Shown piece after piece: positions 7,458-11,486 of a stretch of DNA of 11,486 nt (position 1 is the first letter of the stretch; every line of letters starts with the position of its first letter). Below the pieces are notes generated by a model. The model saw only the letters and a program-made list of their open reading frames with translations. It did no database searches and was not told the origin of the DNA. Source of the stretch: Hirudo medicinalis (lineage: Eukaryota > Annelida > Clitellata > Hirudinida > Hirudinidae); the NCBI GenBank assembly GCA_011800805.1, contig MPNW01001470.1, positions 1 to 11,486 on the forward strand, written 5' to 3'. The translations under genes were made by a program, and so were the position numbers.

Positions 7458-10400
7458 TTAAGCATCGCTGATCGGTATCCCTGCAGGGGGCTCTATAGAA
7501 TTCACTGGGAACTTGACCGGACGGTAGCCTGGCGAGCGGGCTTGCAGCACCCTCACTTTCGAAAAATCTAAAATGAAAACAATAGTTCGACAGGTTCGCC
7601 GGATGCAGGGACTTGCACGGAAATTTGTCACAGGATTTCTAACTTTTGTTTTCGACGAAAGCGACGGGTTTTTAATTTTCAGCTTTCAAAAATTTTGTAC
7701 GCAATAAATTTATATGAAAAAATGGGTAGAAAATGCAAGAAATAATATAATATAACATAACATAATATATTATAATATAATAATATAATCAAAGCGAATT
7801 CATCAGGAAAACATTTTTCAACAACAGCACATGAAGGAAAATAAACCTTCGTTAGTTTTGGCTTGCACCGGCGTCCACGAATTTGGCCTGACGTTTTGAG
7901 GTCGTTGTGGTTCTTGTTGCAGCTGCAGGCTGTTATTGAGTTGGGAGTCGGTCTTGCCAGATGTTCGAAAGCTCTGTCTACTCTGCCGAATTCTGCTGCA
8001 GCCTGCCAAGGTGTCATGGCCGCCTTATTTGCCGCGACCATGGAGTCGAGCTTATTCATTGGAGCGGGTCCGTAGCCCATGCTGCCCGATGAGTCAACAT
8101 CGTCTTCCCCTCTCAACATCTTTTCCATGCGGTGTTTTGAAGACAATTTGTCCATGACTTTTTTCTGCTCTTTTTCCTTCTTTTCCAGGTTTCCTTCGTC
8201 GGGGGCCAGGTCCCCTTCAGCCGTCTCTTCCGGGGCTCCTCCACCAACTGTCCAGCTATCCGCTTTCGCTTGTCTCTTGGCAAACAGCTTTCCACCTTTT
8301 CCTTTCATGTTCTTGAGGTCGTCTGCCAGATTGAAGCAGACTTGGGGAGCCACGTTGGTATGAGTTGTCTTTCGTCCCTGCAATCTCATCAGCTCCAATT
8401 CTTCGTTGCTCATGGCGTCTATTCTTTCGCCGGTCGATTCTTCAGGCAGTTTAGGAACAAAGGCAATCTTCTTCGGCATGTTCTGAAGACTGTCGCCCAC
8501 TTCTACCGGTGTCGCCTCGTTGTCAGACCCACCGGTGGTATATTTCCATGCCCTTTCTTTGGCCCTCATGAACATTTTGTGACCTTTAGAGTTGGCATTC
8601 ACCGGCGCTAGAACGGACATGGCGACCTTCCTTGCCAACTGCACCTGCTCTTCCAGAGTGGGGTACTTGTGGCTGGGGTCGTTGAAGAAGGCTGAGTCGG
8701 TGTAAGTCTTTTCTGAATGGAGAAATTAGTGGCATGAAAATATTGTGAGACTTATTCTTAATTAAGTGAAATCTCTACAAAATACGACGAAAGGTAATAT
8801 CAATTATTTTTCTTAATCGATTGTCCAAAACGATGGAAGGTCTCAATTCCATGATATTCACTTGTTACTGTTCATGATGTTATCATGCTAATCAGTCAAT
8901 TTGCCGACAATCTCACAACTACAACGACAACATTTTGAGAATAGACTATACTTTGAGAATCAGTAAAACTTGGAGGTGCTTCAACAACAACGGACGACTT
9001 GACTCCAAATTCCACTTTCTGAGTTTTTTCCTCTTCCTTGGGTTCCTGGATGGTGCTCCCCACGAAAATCTTGGTTGGCTCCACTGGCTTCTCCAGAGTT
9101 GGCGTGCTTAACACGAGAGGTGCGGCCATGATTTTGGGGGGTTCCGGGGAAAGCTCGAGGATCGGTTTGTAAGGCACAGGGGATGGTTGGTTTAGCTTCT
9201 TTTTCGGAAGGAAGTTTGTCTGTCTGATTATCACAGGTTGGTTGACCGGTTTTGGGTGCGTGCCCGCCTTTCTGGGATGGGCAGAAGAAGGGATTATTAT
9301 TATTGTTTGAGAGTTATGTATTTTTTATTAATTTTTTAGCATTTTGAGTGACAAATCAATGTAATTAACAAATGCCTGAAAATGAAATTACTGATTTTAT
9401 TCGAAATAGCCAGATTTCCTGGTCAGAAATCCCATTAAAAATATAAAACCCACAATTTTCTTAAAATTGAGAAAGACTTTGGCAAGTTTCAGGTTGACAT
9501 TTAAAATAGCAAAACGAAAATAATATCCATAATAGAGCAGTATTCCACGCAACAAGAGGAATAATTGTGATGAATACAAACAACAAATAACACTAAGAAG
9601 GCCATGGCAGCATATAGATTTCTCGTCCAGATACGAGGATCCATGCATAGCAGGCTGAAATTTACGACGAGGCAAAGCAGGGGTTGAAGACGGTGATAAC
9701 AGGCCAATGGGCCTCTTAAAAAGATGTCCGCCAACAAGATGTCACGGCATTCCGGAGCTGATCAAACTGACGTTTGGCAAGAAAACTTGGCGGCTTGAGG
9801 CCAGTCACGCATTCAACAACAATTGATCGATTATTTGCATTTTCGTTATTTGTCTGCCGCACGCATGTAGTTTCTTAACCACTGGAAGTCTGGTTGGTTG
9901 ATGTAGTACTTTGGTAAATTTAAGATATTATGTTTTGTAATAACATCCAAGGAATTGGTGATGGTGATGATAGTTATGGTAGTGATGATGATAACGATGA
10001 AGAAATGGATGAATATGACGATGTTAATGCATCATCAGTTTGCACTCCGATGAAGTTAATTTGGAGCAAGTATCGGATTGCAGAGGAGAAATGTTGCTTT
10101 AATGTTTGCCAGGCTTAACTTACTGAAATTGTGATGAATACTTTTCTGTATTTTATCATGAAAATAACTTTTTTTTTTTGAAAATAATGTTTTATGTCTT
10201 ACAACAACATGATTCAAACAGTCAACGGTTTTATCAACGTTATCAATATTAATGTTGTCGATCGATTAAAAACATGAATAATCCATCGGCGATGTTTGCG
10301 TAAACAATAACAACAGTTAGATTGTTATCGACAGGTGCAAGAATCCCAAATCTTGACTTTAGTTTACTCTGCGCATTTGAGTGCTCATCGGTCTGTCTGA

Positions 10401-10819
10401 CAACGGTTCAAATCCTGAATGGCACGAGCGTTTGTAATGCGTTGCATGATTCAGCACTTGTTAGAACATCGTGAATGAGATAAATCTAAGGTTATAACAA
10501 CAATAACCTCTCCTTGTGAAATACTGATGTCCAAAAATTGAACAGGAAGAAATCCATCCATCCATCCATCCATCCATCCATCCTAACACCTACCATCCAT
10601 CCTAATACCTACCATCCATTCGTCCTTTCAATCAAATCAATCGATTAATTTATTCAAAGAGTTTCACCTCTTGACTGTCAAAACCAGTGGCTGACTGGCA
10701 GAATCAATGAGGTTCAGGGCTTGTGAACAATTGAAGCCACCGCACGACCTGCTATTGACAGCCAATAGGACGTCTCCTTCTTTTAGGCCGGCCTCACCTG
10801 CCTTGCCCCCCTGTCTGAG
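7458..10819 (-). CDS. PDZ protein of synaptopodin-2/CHAP (CG1674) type, 3' part of gene
   Basis: Minus-strand exons seen: 10819-10668 (C-terminal two thirds of a PDZ domain), 9271-8952, 8712 to about 7982, 7922-7847, and 7555-7458 with stop TAA. Phases join without extra exons (2, 1, ?, 1); at least 458 aa are present and the N terminus is off the right edge. PDZ: G-G-K-A-G-E-A-G-L-K-E-G-D-V-L-L-A-V-N, then N-L-I-D-S-A-S and L-V-L-T-V-K-R. The next exon is Pro/Lys/Glu-rich. The large exon has Y-P-T-L-E-E-Q-V-Q-L-A-R-K, S-K-G-H-K-M-F, G-G-K-L-F-A-K-R-Q and T-P-W-Q-A-A-A. The C terminus has N-S-W-T-P-V-Q and S-P-G-Y-R-P-V-K-F. Synaptopodin-2-family proteins bind actin, alpha-actinin and filamin at muscle Z-discs. 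Family assignment rests on motif order and could not be checked by search. Oddity: the frame changes between about 7982 and 7922 (59-nt intron, or an indel). Exons are certain; naming and that junction are not. Confidence 0.78.
7741..7789. repeat. AT-only low-complexity tract (AATAT/TAATA/AACAT units)
   Basis: Irregular 5-7 bp A/T units with two AACAT variants, inside the last intron (7846-7556) of the PDZ gene. It is the reason a minus-strand open frame runs on past the true exon with a Tyr/Leu/Ile-rich tail that should not be taken as protein. Confidence 0.75.
8713..8951 (-). other. intron of the synaptopodin-2-like gene
   Basis: The 239-nt intron runs from the donor CAAA|GTATAG (GT at 8951-8950) to an acceptor ending CCATTCAG (8713). 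It joins a single A to AA to make a Lys codon, giving D-S-Q-K-K-T-Y-T-D-S across the junction. Apart from AT-rich sequence, nothing else is seen in it. Confidence 0.75.
9272..10667 (-). other. 1.4-kb intron of the synaptopodin-2-like gene
   Basis: It is bounded by donor AGAG|GTGAAA (GT at 10667-10666) and acceptor TCTGCCCATCCCAG (9272). The flanking exons join in phase 2 directly, restoring an Arg codon, so no further exon is required, though alternative exons are possible. It contains a degenerate GAT-rich tract (about 9955-10030), a T10 run near 10170, and a (CATC)n microsatellite with a duplicated 19-mer at about 10553-10618. A box-B-like word GGTTCAAATCC sits at 10405-10415. The open frames at 9397-9737 minus and 9930-10118 plus are not supported as genes. 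Confidence 0.65.
10553..10618. repeat. (CATC)n microsatellite and duplicated 19-bp unit
   Basis: About seven perfect CATC-type tetramers, followed by two near-identical 19-bp units reading CCATCCTAACACCTA-CC and CCATCCTAATACCTA-CC (one C/T difference), then CCATTCG. A looser echo (CATTCACCAACCCATCCATTC) occurs at about 507-527. It lies within an intron. Confidence 0.85.
10668..10819 (-). other. PDZ domain exon of the synaptopodin-2-like gene
   Basis: The exon is 152 nt, flanked by CCCTACAG (acceptor, 10820) and AG|GTGAAA (donor). It starts in phase 0 and ends in phase 2. It encodes PDZ strands beta-C to beta-F: the G-x-A-x-x-A-G-L-x-x-G-D turn, the following V-L-L-A-V-N strand, helix B (S-Q-A-L-N-L-I-D-S-A) and the last strand L-V-L-T-V-K. 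The carboxylate-binding G-F loop and beta-B strand must be on an upstream exon outside the window. The Cys-rich stretch S-C-G-G-F-N-C-S between the beta-D region and helix B is unusual but fits loop variation. Confidence 0.88.
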
Positions 10820-10983
10820 CTGTAGGGATTAAACAAGGAAGAAGGGCATGACTGGGTTTGATTGGCTGGGTAACTGAGCTTTGATTGGCTGATTGATCGT
10901 TGGTGAATCAATCAAGCCAATGGTAGTTTTGATGAGGGGCGTTCATGTAGAGATGTGAAGGATACTTCATTGAGATTATTATA

Positions 10984-11013
10984 AATTATTTATTATTTAT
11001 TATTTATTATTTA
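10984..11013. repeat. (TTATTTA)n 7-bp tandem repeat
   Basis: About four units of a 7-bp A/T repeat (ATTATTT/TTATTTA). It is simple sequence with no coding potential. Confidence 0.85.
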
Positions 11014-11134
11014 TAAAAATCATTTCGCAAAATGAACGACTCCTTTCAATAAGCGTGTAATTCGAACGATGGTGTGGAATATTTGCAACCATTCATTGTT
11101 GGATTCAATCTCAAACACAATATTAAATTATATA

Positions 11135-11214
11135 CAATTAAACCATTTAAATCACAATTAAATCATTTAAATCGCAATTAAATCATTTAAATCACAATTA
11201 AATCATTTAAATCA
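11135..11214. repeat. 20-bp tandem repeat, four copies
   Basis: The unit CAATTAAATCATTTAAATCA is repeated head-to-tail at 11135-11154, 11155-11174, 11175-11194 and 11195-11214. Only two substitutions occur: one C for T in copy 1, and G for A at the last base of copy 2. A partial CAATTTAA follows. Each unit contains the palindromes AATT and TTTAAA, giving a regular array of self-complementary steps. Confidence 0.93.
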
Positions 11215-11382
11215 CAATTTAACAAAAAAGTTTTGCGAATTAAATTCTTTTTTGTAATAAATTCAGCAATTTCTGAAATGACATTTGCACCGGAAATAAA
11301 TCTCGCCATTTTGTCACAATCTAATGAAGCATTTATTTGGCGCTTCAGTTTTTTGCTTTTGGAGAGTTTGAAATAATTTCAT

Positions 11383-11448
11383 AATTAATTAATTAATTAA
11401 TTAATTAATTAACATATTTCATTAATTAATTAATTAATTAATTAATTA
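11383..11448. repeat. (TTAA)n / (TAAT)n tetranucleotide microsatellite in two blocks
   Basis: About seven ATTA units are followed by an ACATATTTC interruption and about seven further units. The tetramer is near self-complementary, so either strand can fold on itself. It lies at the right edge of the window in an AT-rich spacer. Confidence 0.9.
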
Positions 11449-11486
11449 TAATTATTCAATTATTAATTTCATAAATTTAATAATTT

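Larger units (their letters stand above)
10820..11486. other. upstream intron/spacer of the PDZ gene, repeat-rich, no exon seen
   Basis: The sequence is extremely AT-rich and dominated by simple repeats: a TTATTTA series, a 20-bp tandem array, and a TTAA/TAAT tract, each listed separately. Three CCAAT motifs cluster at 10860-10921. The missing N-terminal PDZ exon (with its Gly-Phe loop) was sought on the minus strand here and was not found. Confidence 0.55.

Noticed and set aside
7679..7846. Tyr/Ile/Leu-rich C-terminal extension of the PDZ-gene open frame
   Set aside because: It is translation of an AT-repeat intron in the non-productive frame. The phase-matched last exon at 7555-7458 gives a better C terminus.
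9397..9737. Overlapping minus-strand open frames encoding hydrophobic peptides
   Set aside because: They lie inside a well-bounded intron, overlap each other in two frames and show no family features.
9930..10118. Plus-strand acidic peptide rich in Asp/Glu
   Set aside because: It derives from a degenerate GAT-repeat tract within an intron on the opposite strand; acidic content follows from the repeat.
11012..11022. TATAAATA-like sequence as a promoter for the PDZ gene
   Set aside because: It is part of the TTATTTA repeat and lies on the wrong side of the CCAAT motifs for leftward transcription.

Overview
The window is ordinary animal (metazoan) genomic DNA. Its genes are split into short exons by GT-AG introns, many of 60-100 nt. 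It has AATAAA poly(A) signals, AT-rich spacers and many microsatellites. The gene content (a G3BP/Rasputin gene, LYRM1, and a PDZ gene of the synaptopodin-2/CHAP type resembling the invertebrate members) and the compact introns suggest an invertebrate, most likely an arthropod. That placement is inference. No prokaryotic operon, mobile-element gene, CRISPR array or virus was seen.

Layout, left to right. (1) Positions 1-123, minus strand: one end of a coding exon with at least 28 consecutive Gln codons, running off the left edge behind a good splice acceptor. (2) 124-1460: no recognisable exon, with a GC-richer island at about 640-1020. (3) 2360-1561, minus: LYRM1, complete in four exons including a 32-nt microexon, with a poly(A) signal at 1488-1483. 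(4) 2361-2880: upstream region shared head-to-head by LYRM1 and G3BP, plus a non-coding first exon of G3BP. (5) 3134-6190, plus: G3BP/Rasputin, complete in 13 coding exons (about 509 aa): NTF2-like domain, disordered linker, RRM, Arg/Gly tail. Its 3'UTR is about 1 kb and ends near 7250. (6) 10819-7458, minus: the 3' part of a PDZ gene of the synaptopodin-2/CHAP/CG1674 type, convergent with G3BP; its 5' exons lie beyond the right edge. (7) 10820-11486: AT-rich spacer or intron with tandem repeats.

Functionally these are unrelated conserved genes: a mitochondrial LYR-family protein, a stress-granule RNA-binding protein and a muscle Z-disc/actin adaptor. The most useful observations are structural. 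They are the exon models themselves, a reading-frame switch in the PDZ gene, a compact two-way poly(A) signal between the convergent genes, a perfect hairpin inside a 72-nt intron, tandem donors in LYRM1 where one creates an immediate stop, and a polyQ tract whose only interruptions are synonymous CAG codons exactly ten codons apart. I found nothing that amounts to a new biological system.
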